From Gordonia sp. 'Campus' (GTDB lineage Bacteria > Actinomycetota > Actinomycetes > Mycobacteriales > Mycobacteriaceae): 64,000 nucleotides of DNA. Shown here one piece after another: positions 24,841-33,786 of this stretch. The notes under the pieces were generated by a model. It did not search any database. It was given only the letters and a program-made list of their open reading frames with translations, and had not been told where the DNA came from. The number at the start of each line of letters is the position of its first letter. Positions within the stretch are counted from its first letter, which is position 1. A program made the position numbers and the translations under genes. The stretch covers positions 149,756 to 213,755 of the forward strand of contig NZ_JAKOIW010000006.1 in NCBI RefSeq assembly GCF_022206305.1, in the 5' to 3' direction.

Positions 24841-25705
24841 TCATCACCCAACCGCACCCGGCAACCCGACCGGGGTATCGATGGAGAAAGCCGTGCGGCT
24901 GCGGGCCGACGACGTGACTCTCGGTTACGACGGCAAGGCCATCATCGCCGGGCTGAGTGCGTCGATCCCGGACCGGTCGTTCACCGTGATCATCGGACCG
25001 AACGCGTGTGGCAAATCCACACTTCTCCGTGGCCTGTCACGGCTTCTCGCGCCCACGTCCGGGCAGGTGATCCTCGACGGCAAGGCGATCTCCAGCCGAC
25101 CGGCAAAAGACGTGGCGCGGCGACTCGGTCTGCTCCCGCAGTCCGCGATCGCGCCGGACGGGATCACGGTCGCCGATCTCGTTGCGCGGGGACGATACCC
25201 GCACCAGGGTCTGCTGCGACAGTGGAGCAGCGCCGACGAGGGTGCGGTCCTCGACGCGCTCAGGGCAACGGGGACTGTCGATCTCGCGCCACGACGCGTC
25301 GACGAGCTCTCCGGCGGGCAACGCCAACGCATCTGGGTGGCCATGGTGCTGGCGCAGGAGACCGATCTCCTGCTGCTGGATGAGCCGACGACGTTTCTCG
25401 ACATCGCCCACCAGGTCGAACTCATGGAACTGTTCGCACACCTCAATCGTCAGGGGCGCACCATCATCGCGGTCCTGCACGACCTGAATCACGCAGCCCG
25501 TTACGCCGACCACATCATCGCCATGCGCGACGGCGAGATCCTCGCGGCCGGCACGCCGTCGGAGGTGGTCACCAGCGACCGGGTAGAGCAGATCTACGAT
25601 CTGCCCAACGTCGTGATCGCCGACCCCATCACCGGTGGGCCCCTCGTCGTACCACGACCGATGCCGGTCGGATCGATCCAGCACGAGGAGGCAGCAGTAC
25701 AGTGA
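24833..25705 (+). CDS. Iron-siderophore ABC transporter ATP-binding protein
   Basis: 290-aa FepC/FecE-type ATPase driving uptake. Seen: Walker A GPNACGKSTLL, Q-loop LGLLPQSA, signature LSGGQRQRIWVAMVLAQ, Walker B DLLLLDEPT and the switch histidine in VLHDLNHAARYAD. GTG at 24833 overlaps the permease stop by 8 nt; an alternative ATG at 24881 would also keep the whole ATPase domain. The stop overlaps the next gene as GTGA. Confidence 0.94.
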   Translation: MPDHHPTAPGNPTGVSMEKAVRLRADDVTLGYDGKAIIAGLSASIPDRSFTVIIGPNACGKSTLLRGLSRLLAPTSGQVILDGKAISSRPAKDVARRLGLLPQSAIAPDGITVADLVARGRYPHQGLLRQWSSADEGAVLDALRATGTVDLAPRRVDELSGGQRQRIWVAMVLAQETDLLLLDEPTTFLDIAHQVELMELFAHLNRQGRTIIAVLHDLNHAARYADHIIAMRDGEILAAGTPSEVVTSDRVEQIYDLPNVVIADPITGGPLVVPRPMPVGSIQHEEAAVQ

Positions 25706-26568
25706 CGCAGTCGATCCAATCCACCCGGCCGTGGGAGTACAGTGCCTTCCCGGTGACAGTCGCAGGATCACAACGGATCTCGCCGAACTTCATCCGCGTC
25801 ACCCTGTTCGACGCGGCGTTGCGGAATTTTGCTCCCTGGGGCCTCGACCAACGCATCAAGCTCGTCCTGCCCATGGCGGATGGCACCGAACCCGACTTCG
25901 GACTCCTCGGGGACCCGACCCCGCATCCGAAGCAGTGGTACACCCGTTGGAAGGAGCTCCCGGCGGACCGCAGGAACGAGCTGCGGACGTATACGCCGTC
26001 GGCGATTCGCCCCGACCGGGGTGAGATCGACGTCGACGTGTTCGTTCACGAACCGGCCGGGCCGGCCTCGCGGTGGGCCCTGACCTGTTCGGTCGGCGAC
26101 CGACTTGTGATCACCGGTCCGGACGTCCGGGTCGGGCACACCGGCTACGGGATCCACTACCAACCGCCCCGCCCGCCCGAACGGCTACTTCTGATCGGTG
26201 ACGAATCCGCGATGCCGGCCATCGCCAACATCGTCGCCGCCACCCCGCTCACCACGCGCACCGATGTGTTGCTCGAACTCGCCGACCCGCTCGACGACAT
26301 CGTCGGCGCGGGTCACCCGCACGCTCGGATACAGCACGTCACCCGCGGGCCCGACACGGGCAGGAGGCTCGAAGAAGCGGTGCGGGACTGGGGCGCCCGG
26401 CATGCCGAAGGCTTCCGGGACGCACTCCCCGCCGCCTATGCCTGGATCGCCGGTGAGGCAGCCACGACGACCCGGATTCGCCGGTACCTCACCCACGAAC
26501 TCGGCATGGACAAGAACCACGTCGCGTTCCTGGGTTACTGGAAACTCGGTGGGCCGCTGGTCGGGTGA
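25702..26568 (+). CDS. Siderophore-interacting protein (FAD-dependent ferric-siderophore reductase)
   Basis: 288-aa member of the SIP/ViuB family, which releases iron from the imported ferric siderophore by reduction in the cytosol. Seen: the FAD-binding LRTYTPSAIRP motif at about 93-103, LLLIGDESAMPAIANI (NAD(P)H domain), the ELAD strand, and the family C-terminus VAFLGYWKLGGP. Its GTG overlaps the ATPase stop (GTGA). Last gene of the iron operon, convergent with the AhpD-like gene 42 bp away. Confidence 0.93.
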   Translation: MTQSIQSTRPWEYSAFPVTVAGSQRISPNFIRVTLFDAALRNFAPWGLDQRIKLVLPMADGTEPDFGLLGDPTPHPKQWYTRWKELPADRRNELRTYTPSAIRPDRGEIDVDVFVHEPAGPASRWALTCSVGDRLVITGPDVRVGHTGYGIHYQPPRPPERLLLIGDESAMPAIANIVAATPLTTRTDVLLELADPLDDIVGAGHPHARIQHVTRGPDTGRRLEEAVRDWGARHAEGFRDALPAAYAWIAGEAATTTRIRRYLTHELGMDKNHVAFLGYWKLGGPLVG

Positions 26569-26610
26569 GGGGCGGGGTCGGGAATCAGACTGTCTCGCCG
26601 CCCCTCCGAG

Positions 26611-27171
26611 TCACCGTCCCATGGAGTAGAACTCGTCGTTGGGTGCGACCGCCGTCAGATGTGCGAGACGGTTGGATGCGGCGAAGAACGCCGTGATCGC
26701 ACCGATGTCCCAGATCTCGTCGTCGGTGAGCCCTGCGGACCGAGCCCGGGCCATGTCACTGTCCGCGAACAGTTCTGGTGTCCTGGTGAGGGCGAGGCTC
26801 AGATCGACGATCGCGCGCTGCCGATCGTCCAGGATCGTGCCCGCCGGGTTGGTTGCGACATGATCGGACAGGTGTGAGTCCTTGGACCGCACACGCAGAA
26901 TGGCGCCGTGGGCGACGACGCAGTAGATGCAGCGGTTCGCTCCGGACGAGGCGACGACGACCAGCTCGCGTTCGGCTTTCGACAGCGGGCCGGGTTGGTC
27001 CATCAGGACGTCGTGGTAGTCGAGAAAGGCTCGCAACTCGTTCGGGCGGTGACCCAGTGCGCGAAAGATGTTGGGTACGAAGCCCGACTTCACCGCGATG
27101 GGCTCGATGCGTTCTCGGAGGTCGGGTGGCAGGTCGGCAAGTTCGGTCATCGGGAACCGACTCGTACTCAT
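26611..27171 (-). CDS. Carboxymuconolactone-decarboxylase / AhpD-like peroxidase-related protein
   Basis: 186-aa protein of the uncharacterised peroxidase-related branch of the AhpD/CMD fold. The redox motif CIYCVVAHG (CxxC with a following histidine) at about residues 81-89 is the alkylhydroperoxidase D active-site pattern. N-terminal half has PPDLRERIEPIAVKSGFVPN. A role in removing organic peroxides is expected from the family. It is downstream of the DUF5313-like gene and the OhrR-type regulator on the same strand, which fits a peroxide-response module, although a strong terminator lies between. Confidence 0.87.
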   Translation of the reverse strand: MSTSRFPMTELADLPPDLRERIEPIAVKSGFVPNIFRALGHRPNELRAFLDYHDVLMDQPGPLSKAERELVVVASSGANRCIYCVVAHGAILRVRSKDSHLSDHVATNPAGTILDDRQRAIVDLSLALTRTPELFADSDMARARSAGLTDDEIWDIGAITAFFAASNRLAHLTAVAPNDEFYSMGR

Positions 27172-27339
27172 GGGAGCGCCTTTCGTCGCGGGGCGGACTC
27201 GGTTCAGTCCGCTACTGACCCGCGACCGTCACGACACATCCATCGGAGGACCCGGATTCACCGGTCGCGAGAGGTCAATGATCGCGCCGGGGAGGCACCA
27301 CCGACCACCCCCTGAAGGAGGGGACGCGGTGCTCATGCC

Positions 27340-27375
27340 GGTCGCAGTTCGACGCGGGTGCGTCGAACTGCGACC
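27340..27375 (-). terminator. Intrinsic-type terminator after the DUF5313-like gene
   Basis: Perfect 16-bp inverted repeat, arms GGTCGCAGTTCGACGC and GCGTCGAACTGCGACC, with a 4-nt loop, beginning 11 nt after the stop at 27386. No T-tract follows, as is usual in high-GC actinobacteria. It should separate this gene from the AhpD-like gene. Confidence 0.75.
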
Positions 27376-27385
27376 GCCGGACGGG

Positions 27386-27799
27386 TCAGCGAGACTGTCC
27401 GCGGTATTTCCGGTAGTACTCGTCGTACATGTCGGAGTTCCGCTCGCGTTCGAGCTTGTTGATGAGCTCGGGGTCGAGCCCGTGTTGCACGAGTCGGTAG
27501 CGGCGGTACACGCGGTTGAGCGCGATCGAGAAGAACAGGTACGACAGCAGGATCGGCATGGTCATCGTGATCCGGACACCCAGCGGTCCTGGCACGAACA
27601 GCATGGGTAGCACCAGCAGGACGCACGGTATCGCCCATCGGACGACCATCCTCACCGATGCTCGCGGGCCGGCCAGGTCATGGCTCACCCACTCGATCAT
27701 CGAGTGCGGCAACCGGCCGCCGTAGGCGTACTTGACGTACTGTCGTGCGCTCGGCGTGACCCGCTGCCGGGTCGTCGTGGGAGCCATCAGTGTCGCCAT
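27386..27799 (-). CDS. DUF5313-like small membrane protein
   Basis: 137 aa. Opens with a polar stretch, then YVKYAYGGRLPHSMIEWVSHDL, which resembles the YGGRLP...W..HD pattern of DUF5313 proteins in actinobacteria. Two hydrophobic helices follow at about 55-72 and 76-92, then a charged C-terminal tail rich in R, E and Y. Function unknown. It lies downstream of the OhrR-type regulator and directly behind a perfect 20-bp operator-like dyad (27887-27906), so it is probably that regulator's main target. The ATG at 27799 has a second in-frame ATG at 27787. Confidence 0.75.
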   Translation of the reverse strand: MATLMAPTTTRQRVTPSARQYVKYAYGGRLPHSMIEWVSHDLAGPRASVRMVVRWAIPCVLLVLPMLFVPGPLGVRITMTMPILLSYLFFSIALNRVYRRYRLVQHGLDPELINKLERERNSDMYDEYYRKYRGQSR

Positions 27800-27886
27800 C
27801 GGGTGTCCGCCTTCTACGAGTTGTCCAAGCGCTGTCGGCGTGACGGGTCGACAAGTGGTCCTCCGCGTCGCGCCACACTCTTCAAC

Positions 27887-27906
27887 ATACTTAGTGCCCT
27901 AAGTAT
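27887..27906. promoter_or_regulatory. Perfect inverted repeat, candidate OhrR/MarR operator
   Basis: ATACTTAG-TGCC-CTAAGTAT: 8-bp arms, no mismatch, AT-rich in a GC-rich genome. It lies about 90 bp upstream of the DUF5313-like gene and 60 bp after the regulator gene stop. The dyad layout matches MarR/OhrR-type operators. Confidence 0.65.
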
Positions 27907-27965
27907 TGCGCCACTAATTGTGAGACGTCACGCAGGTTCGGGGAACGGATGCGACGACGTCGGGT

Positions 27966-28463
27966 TCAGGACTCGAGTGCGCCTGCCGCTAGCGCGGCAG
28001 CGTTGATCCTGCTCAGGACGTCACGCAACTCCTCGAGCTCCGAGATGTCGGTCCCCAGCCTGGCGACGACTGCAGGCGGCACGGCGAGGGCCTTGTCTCG
28101 CAATCGGCGGCCCTCCTCGGTGAGGCGAACCTCCATCGTGCGCTCGTCGCCCTGTCGGCGGGCGCGGTCGATCAGTCCTTGGGCTTCGAGTCGCTTGAGC
28201 ATCGGTGACAGCGTCGCCGAATCCAGCTGGAGCCTCTCGGCGATGACCTTCACCGAGGGGGCCGTGTGATCCCCGCCCGGACGTCGATCGTGGTCCCACA
28301 ACGACAGCATCACCAGATACTGCGGGTGGGTGAGTCCCAGGGGTTCGAGGACGGGCCGATACACCGCCAGGACCGCGCGGTTCGCGACGGCAAGGGCAAA
28401 GCAGACCTGCCGCTCGAGACTCAGGGAGTCGTTGCCGTCGTCGGCATCTGCGTCGGCACCCAT
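27966..28463 (-). CDS. OhrR-like MarR-family regulator (organic peroxide sensor type)
   Basis: 165-aa winged-helix regulator. The N-terminal LERQVCFALAVANRAVLAVY block has Cys21 at the position of the reactive peroxide-sensing cysteine of OhrR; YRPVLEPLGLTHPQYLVMLSLW follows, as in that family. DNA-reading helix is around LDSATLSPMLKRLEAQGL and the wing carries DERTMEVRLTEEG. ATG at 28463. No ohr (OsmC-type peroxidase) gene is in the window; the genes downstream are DUF5313-like and AhpD-like. The first conserved cysteine suggests one-cysteine sensing; this is inference. Confidence 0.85.
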   Translation of the reverse strand: MGADADADDGNDSLSLERQVCFALAVANRAVLAVYRPVLEPLGLTHPQYLVMLSLWDHDRRPGGDHTAPSVKVIAERLQLDSATLSPMLKRLEAQGLIDRARRQGDERTMEVRLTEEGRRLRDKALAVPPAVVARLGTDISELEELRDVLSRINAAALAAGALES

Positions 28464-28593
28464 GGGGTCACAGTACCGTCGCCCGGCGATCGGCGATCTC
28501 GGGAACCGCCTGCCCCGAGCAGGTGGCCGAACCCGGCCCGATCGCGCGCCACGGCGACAACCTTGCCAACGCGCGATGTCATATATAGAGTCC

Positions 28594-28606
28594 CTGCCAC
28601 TGGCAG
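28594..28606. promoter_or_regulatory. Short inverted repeat in the OhrR/mmpS divergent promoter region
   Basis: CTGCCA-C-TGGCAG, 13 bp with perfect arms, in the 210-bp gap between the divergent regulator (start 28463) and mmpS (start 28674). It differs from the ATACTTAG dyad and may be read by another regulator. Confidence 0.35.
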
Positions 28607-28673
28607 GCTGAGTGCTTGACGGGCGGAACATTCGAGTCGCCCCACCTCGAAGCCTCACGTCGATGGGGGTCCG

Positions 28674-29114
28674 ATGAAGAAGTCCGATGCACGAGGTCGC
28701 TCGTGGTGGATCGTTCTGGTGGTCATCGCCGTGATGGCGGTGTCGGCGTTCTACGTGGGCAAACTGCGTTTGAGTGAGATCCCGGACCGGGCGATCGGGC
28801 ACTCGCCGGCGGTGCCGCAGGCGGGCGCCGTGCGGGACAAGTCGATCGAGTACGAGGTGACCGGTCAGGCGGGTGCGTCGGCTCGCGTGTCCTATATCGA
28901 GCCTGGCGGGCGGGTCGTCGACGACAGGGTGTCCGTTCCGTGGCGGGTGGTGCTCCGAACGCGGGAACTGACGACGTCTGCCGGTGTCCTGACGCAATCG
29001 TCCGGCGGTGCGGTGTCATGTGCGGTGCGGGTCAACGGATTCGAGCGTGCGCGCCAAGCCGGTTCGGGTACCGGCGGCAGCACGGTCGCCAACTGTCTGG
29101 TCCCGGTGGCGTAG
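28674..29114 (+). CDS. MmpS-family membrane-anchored accessory protein
   Basis: 146 aa. One membrane helix at about residues 11-29 (WWIVLVVIAVMAVSAFYVG), then a periplasmic beta-sandwich with YEVTGQAGASARVSYIEP and a closing cysteine pair (SCAVRVNGF and TVANCLVP). MmpS proteins assist MmpL exporters of lipids, siderophores or drugs, and the mmpL gene follows after about 27 bp. This mmpL is frameshifted, so the pair may no longer work. Confidence 0.9.
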   Translation: MKKSDARGRSWWIVLVVIAVMAVSAFYVGKLRLSEIPDRAIGHSPAVPQAGAVRDKSIEYEVTGQAGASARVSYIEPGGRVVDDRVSVPWRVVLRTRELTTSAGVLTQSSGGAVSCAVRVNGFERARQAGSGTGGSTVANCLVPVA

Positions 29115-29141
29115 GTGCGGGGGACAACGGGGGAGCAGCAC

Positions 29142-32091
29142 ATGATGGACACGCACGGGCGGTTCGCCCGACTACGACTGGGGCTCGTCTCCGAGATCCG
29201 CCGTCCCGTCCGGACGGAGGTGATGCGCGACCACCGCGCGAGCCGTCCCCGGTTGGCGCGGTTCCTGTATGCCTGTTCGATCCCGGTCATCGTCATCTGG
29301 CTGCTCATCGCGGGTGGTCTCAACATCGTTGTGCCGCAGCTGGAATCGACGGTCACCGAACACGCGCAGTCCTTCCTGCCCGACGAGGCGTCGTCGGTGC
29401 AGGCCCTGGTCAAGATGGGCGAGTACTTCGGCGGCGGGGGCAGCAACAACTTCGTCTACGTCCTCATGGAGGGTGACGAACCGCTGGGACCGGAAGCCCG
29501 CACCTACTACAACGAACTCCTGGCCGAGTTGACCGCGGACACCGAACACGTGAACTCCGCGATGGACCTGTGGTCGAATCCCGATCTCGCCCCGGCCGCG
29601 CAGAGCTCCGACGGTCATGTCGCCTATGTGCTGGTCAACCTCGCCGGCAACATGGGCACGGCGCTGGCCATGGAGTCGACCCAGTCCGCGCGCGACACGA
29701 TCGCGGCATCGACGCCGCCACCCGGCGTCGACGTGCACATCACCGGGCCGTCGGCCGTCGTCAACGACGAGATGGTGGCCATCAACGACTCGATCATTCT
29801 CCTGGTGTCGGTGTGCGCGTTGCTGGTCGGCGCCGTGCTACTCCTCGTCTACCGATCCGTGGTCACTGCGATGGTCCCGCTGTTGGGCGTGGGACTGGCG
29901 TTGGCGGTGGCCCGCGCGACCATCTCCTTCCTGGCCGAGAACGAGGTCATCAAGGTGTCGATCTTCGCTGCGGCGCTGTCGGCGGTGATCGTCCTGGGGG
30001 CGGGCACCAACTACGGGATCTTCCTGGTGGGCCGCTATCAAGAGGCCCGGCGGAAGGGGCGCGACCCGGAGGACGCCTATTACGACGCGCTGGCCGGTGT
30101 GCAGCACATCGTCGTCGCGTCGGCGCTGACCGTCGCGGGTGCGATGGCCTGCCTGGCCGCCACCCGACTCGCCATGTTCAGTACGTCGGGATTGCCCTGC
30201 ACCATAGCGATTCTCATCACTCTGGCCGCTGCGCTCACGCTCGGGCCCGCGGTACTCGCGGTCGCGACTCGACTGGGTTTCGTGGAGCCGCGGGAGTCGG
30301 CGTCACCGCGCCGCTGGCGTCGGATCGGGACCACGGTCGCACGCTGGCCGGGCCCGGTACTCGCGGCCGCACTCGCAGTCCTCGCGGTCATGATCATCCC
30401 GCTGTCGATGTACGCGCCGAGCTACAACGAACGCCGCGCGCAGCCGGCGGACTCTCCCGCGAACGTGGGATTCGCTGCCGCAGATCGACATCTGGCGCCC
30501 AACATCATGGCGCCGAGTGTGCTCATCGTCGAATCAGACCACGACATGCGCAATTCGGCAGATCTGATCGCGCTCGCGCAGATGACCGACGCGGTCGCCT
30601 CGATCGACGGTGTGAACGCGGTGCAGGGAATCACCCGCCCCCTCGGGCAGACTATCGACCAGGGAACCCTCACCTCGCAGGCGGGTTACATCGGCAACCG
30701 CTTCGGACAGATGACATCGCTTCTGCGAGATCGGATCACCGATCTCGATGCGATCGGCGCAACTGTCGACCGTCTGGACACAGCCATCGACGGCGTCGAC
30801 GCCGCGCTGCGGCAAGGGGCGGCCGGCGCGGGGTCGCTGTCCGACGCCACCACGCAACTGCAGCAGACCAGCGACTCGACGCTGGCCAAGGTCGACGAAC
30901 TCTCGGCTGGGATCGCACCGATGCGGGCTCGTCAGGTCGATCCCCCAGTGCGGGGATGTCGCCGCGTGCCGCACCGCGCTGACCGGCTTGTCGGTGCTCG
31001 ATGACGTTCCCGCACTGCGGGAATCGGTCCGGGGTCTCGTGAGTGGCACCCGGTCCCTGAGCGGCGCATTGCCCACCGCTGCCGAGCAGATCCCGACCTT
31101 GCGCGCCACGGTCACACAGATCCGCGAACTGATCGGGCCGTTGCGCACCACCCTGGGGGCACTTCTCCCGCAGGTGGGCGAGATCACCGACTTCCTCGAC
31201 GAGGTCAGTGGCGCCTACTCGGCGGGCAGCCCCGCCGCCGGCGGCTTCTTCCTGCCCAGCCAGGCGTTGGAGAGCCCGCTCTTCCAGAGCGGCATCCCGT
31301 ACTACTTCTCCGATGACGGCAAGGCGACACGGATGATCGTCACCCCACAGCGCGAGGGCTTCAGCCGCGACGCAATGGACGTCAGCGCGGAGGTGATCCC
31401 CACCTCGCTGGCGGCGATCAAGAACACGTCGCTGGCCGGATCCACGGTCAGCATCGGCGGTCCCGGCGGCACACTGCTGAACATCGAGTCGTTCGCGCAC
31501 GAGGATTTCATCGCCATCGTCGTCGCAGCCTTCGCCTTCGTGTTCTGCGTGGTCCTCTTCCTGCTGCGTAGTCTGGTTGCCGCGCTCGCCGTGATCGGGA
31601 CCGTCGGCCTGTCGTACCTGTCGGCAATGGGGGTGTCGGTGTTCCTGTGGCAGGGCATCATCGGCAATCCACTGCACTGGTCGGTCGCACCGATCGCGTT
31701 CACCTTCCTGGTGGCCGTCGGCGCCGACTACAACATGTTGCTGGTCAGCCGCTTCCGGGAGGAGTACGGGGCCGGCGGCGGTACGGGACTGATCCGCGCG
31801 ATGGTCGGGACGGGAAGTGTTGTCACGCAGGCAGGTCTGACGTTCGGTATCACGATGCTCGCCATGCTTGCCAGCTACGCCCACAACGTCGCCCAGATCG
31901 GCACGACCGTCGCCATCGGACTCCTGATCGACACTCTCATCGTGCGGACCCTGGTCATGCCCGCGATCGCCCGACTGTCCGGCCGGTGGTTCTGGTGGCC
32001 GACGCCGTTCGTGTCGTTACCGACGCGGCGGCCCCGTCTGGAGCCCGACCGCGACGTGCGGACGAGGACGACTGTCGCGCAACAGCTCTGA
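29142..32091 (+). pseudogene. MmpL-family RND exporter, interrupted by a frameshift
   Basis: Two overlapping frames together give a full MmpL of about 980 aa. The first frame (29142 to stop at 31004) holds the first membrane half and most of the second porter loop; the second frame picks up near 30928 (LVRSIPQCGDVAACRTALTG) and runs to 32091 with the second membrane half. The break fits one extra G in ATGCGGGCTCG at about 30923-30930. ATG at 29142 has a GGGGGAG site. The first-half membrane motif reads GAGTNYGIFLVGRY, with Asn where MmpL3 has the proton-relay Asp; the second half keeps GADYNM. Either a decayed gene or a sequencing indel. Confidence 0.85.
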
Positions 32092-32391
32092 CGGCCGTTC
32101 GGATCCGGTCCGCCACTGCACCGGTTCGATGCGTAGCGAGCTGATGTGGCCGTCGGCGTCGACCGTGAACCGGTTGGCCAGATCCACCCTGCCGCCGGGA
32201 AAGTCACCTTCGATGCGCTGTATCGCGATGATGGCGTCGCCATCACGCGCGACGCGCATGAGCGTCGCCGTGTACGTGAATGTCGCGGCGACCGCCGTAC
32301 GCCAGGAGGCGATCGCGGCTCCGCTCAGGGGCCTCGAGATCGCGTGGCCGGTCGACGAGTGACCCCGGCGGCGACGGGCTGCGGGTTTCAC
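32017..32391 (-). pseudogene. NTF2-like (SnoaL-type) remnant, N-terminus missing
   Basis: The frame encodes SGAAIASWRTA, TFTYTATLMRV, IQRIEGDFPGGRVDLANRF and VDADGHISSLRIEP, which reads as the C-terminal two thirds of a cone-shaped NTF2/SnoaL-like domain. The helical N-terminal third that should precede it is not recognisable; the best start is a GTG at 32391 behind GGGAGG. The 3' end overlaps mmpL antisense by 75 bp. Either truncated or frameshifted upstream. This is the main content of the 354-bp gap between mmpL and the next gene. Confidence 0.5.
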
Positions 32392-32445
32392 GGCCTCCCT
32401 CGAGGGGCACGCAGTGGACACAACCCGACGACAGGAGCCCGGCGC

Positions 32446-32763
32446 ATGAGTCACAAGCCCCCGAAGGACGTCCAGGAAGCAGCCCAGCGCGCGGTCCGAT
32501 GGATCGACGACGGCAAGGCCGGGAAGGGGTTCACCGACACCGGCCGTCACCGGGCCCACCAGTTGGCCGAGGGCAAGGACGTCGACGACGAGCAGATTCG
32601 CAAGATGTGCAACTACTTCTCCCGCCACGAGGTGGACAAGGACGCCACCGGGTTCAGCAACGGCGAGGACGGTTTTCCCTCGGCCGGACGTGTGGCCTGG
32701 GATGCATGGGGTGGCGACCCCGGACGCCGATGGGCGAACTCGCAGAAGATCGAGGGGGAGTGA
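32446..32763 (+). CDS. Small hypothetical protein with C-terminal AWDAWGGDPGRRWA
   Basis: 105 aa, highly charged, no signal or membrane segment. Seen: MSHKPPKDVQEAAQRAVRWI, then a lysine-rich middle, KMCNYFSRHEVDK, and the ending VAWDAWGGDPGRRWANSQK. I do not recognise a function; similar W-x-x-WGGD-x-G endings occur in small actinobacterial and phage-encoded proteins, but I cannot name the family. ATG at 32446 has AGGAG 9 nt upstream. It is followed after 22 bp by the arginase-fold gene and may share its transcript. Confidence 0.7.
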   Translation: MSHKPPKDVQEAAQRAVRWIDDGKAGKGFTDTGRHRAHQLAEGKDVDDEQIRKMCNYFSRHEVDKDATGFSNGEDGFPSAGRVAWDAWGGDPGRRWANSQKIEGE

Positions 32764-32785
32764 CCCAGGACGCCAGGAGAACTCG

Positions 32786-33685
32786 GTGAAGATCACGGTG
32801 TTGGGGGCGCCGAGTAGTGCCGGTGCCTACTGCGTGGGCGTCGAACGTGCGCCCACCGCATTGCGGGATGCCGGCCTCGTCGAGCAGCTGGCTGCCACCG
32901 GCGCGGATGTCGTCGATGCGGGGGATCTGACGACCCGGTTGTGGTTTCCCGACCGGGAGAGCCCGTTCGCGCAGAACCTGGGTGAGGAGACAGATGCACT
33001 CGAGGAGCTCTCCGCAGCTGCTGCCGGCTTGCTCGCAGCGGGGCAGCGTCTGCTCGTGCTCGGCGGCAGCTGCACGGCTGCGGTCGGGATGTGCGCCGCG
33101 ATGGCGTTGTCCGGAGAGCGGCCCCGCATCGTCTACGTGGACCGGCATCTCGATCTCAACACCCCGCGCTCGACGGCCGAGGGTTCGCTGAGCTGGATGG
33201 GCATGGCGCACGCGTTGGCCGTCGATGGGGCGGCGCCGGAGTTGGTCGGCCTCATCGACCGCACGCCGATGCTGCACCCATCGGACCTGGTCTACCTCGG
33301 AGTGGATGTGACTCGGGAGACCACTCAATGGGAACGCGATCAGGTTGCCGAGCTCGGGCTCGCGATCGTCGATCAGCGAACGCTCTGCGACGACCCCGGA
33401 GATGCGGCCCGCACCGCCCGCAGCACTCTCGCCCCCGGTCCGTTCGTGGTGCACCTCGACGTCGACGTGCTCGACTTCTTGGACGCGCCGATCGCCGAGA
33501 ACGTGAACGGACGCAACAGCGGCCCGACCATCGCGATCCTCGAACAGGCCCTGATCACGCTGCTGCGAGACCCTGGGTGTCGGGGGATGTCGATCGGGCA
33601 GCTGGACCCCGCGCACGCGGCGGCGGATCGAACCGCGATACCAAGGCTCGTGTCGGCGCTCGTGTCGGCACTGACCTTCGTCTGA
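32786..33685 (+). CDS. Arginase/ureohydrolase-fold protein with an altered metal site
   Basis: 299 aa with the ureohydrolase plan. In place of the GGDHS motif it has GGSCT (Cys96 where the first metal-binding His sits). The second motif is DRHLD (Asp119, His121, Asp123) and the third HLDVDVLD (Asp225, Asp227), so five of the six usual ligands remain. The usual C-terminal glutamate region is SIGQLDPAHA. Activity on arginine, agmatine or another guanidino compound cannot be predicted. GTG at 32786 has AGGAGA 7 nt upstream. Nothing nearby points to arginine catabolism. Confidence 0.8.
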   Translation: MKITVLGAPSSAGAYCVGVERAPTALRDAGLVEQLAATGADVVDAGDLTTRLWFPDRESPFAQNLGEETDALEELSAAAAGLLAAGQRLLVLGGSCTAAVGMCAAMALSGERPRIVYVDRHLDLNTPRSTAEGSLSWMGMAHALAVDGAAPELVGLIDRTPMLHPSDLVYLGVDVTRETTQWERDQVAELGLAIVDQRTLCDDPGDAARTARSTLAPGPFVVHLDVDVLDFLDAPIAENVNGRNSGPTIAILEQALITLLRDPGCRGMSIGQLDPAHAAADRTAIPRLVSALVSALTFV

Positions 33686-33786
33686 GCGACCCGAGAATCG
33701 GCTCGCTGCGGCCGGCTCTGTCTGACTCGACGCGGACAGATGTCGTCACGCTCGTTCGTTGGGTCAGGAACGAGAACCCCCGACGA

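Noticed and set aside
32129..32362. Plus-strand 77-codon frame in the gap after mmpL
   Set aside because: The opposite strand carries recognisable NTF2-like sequence over the same bases, so this frame is its shadow.
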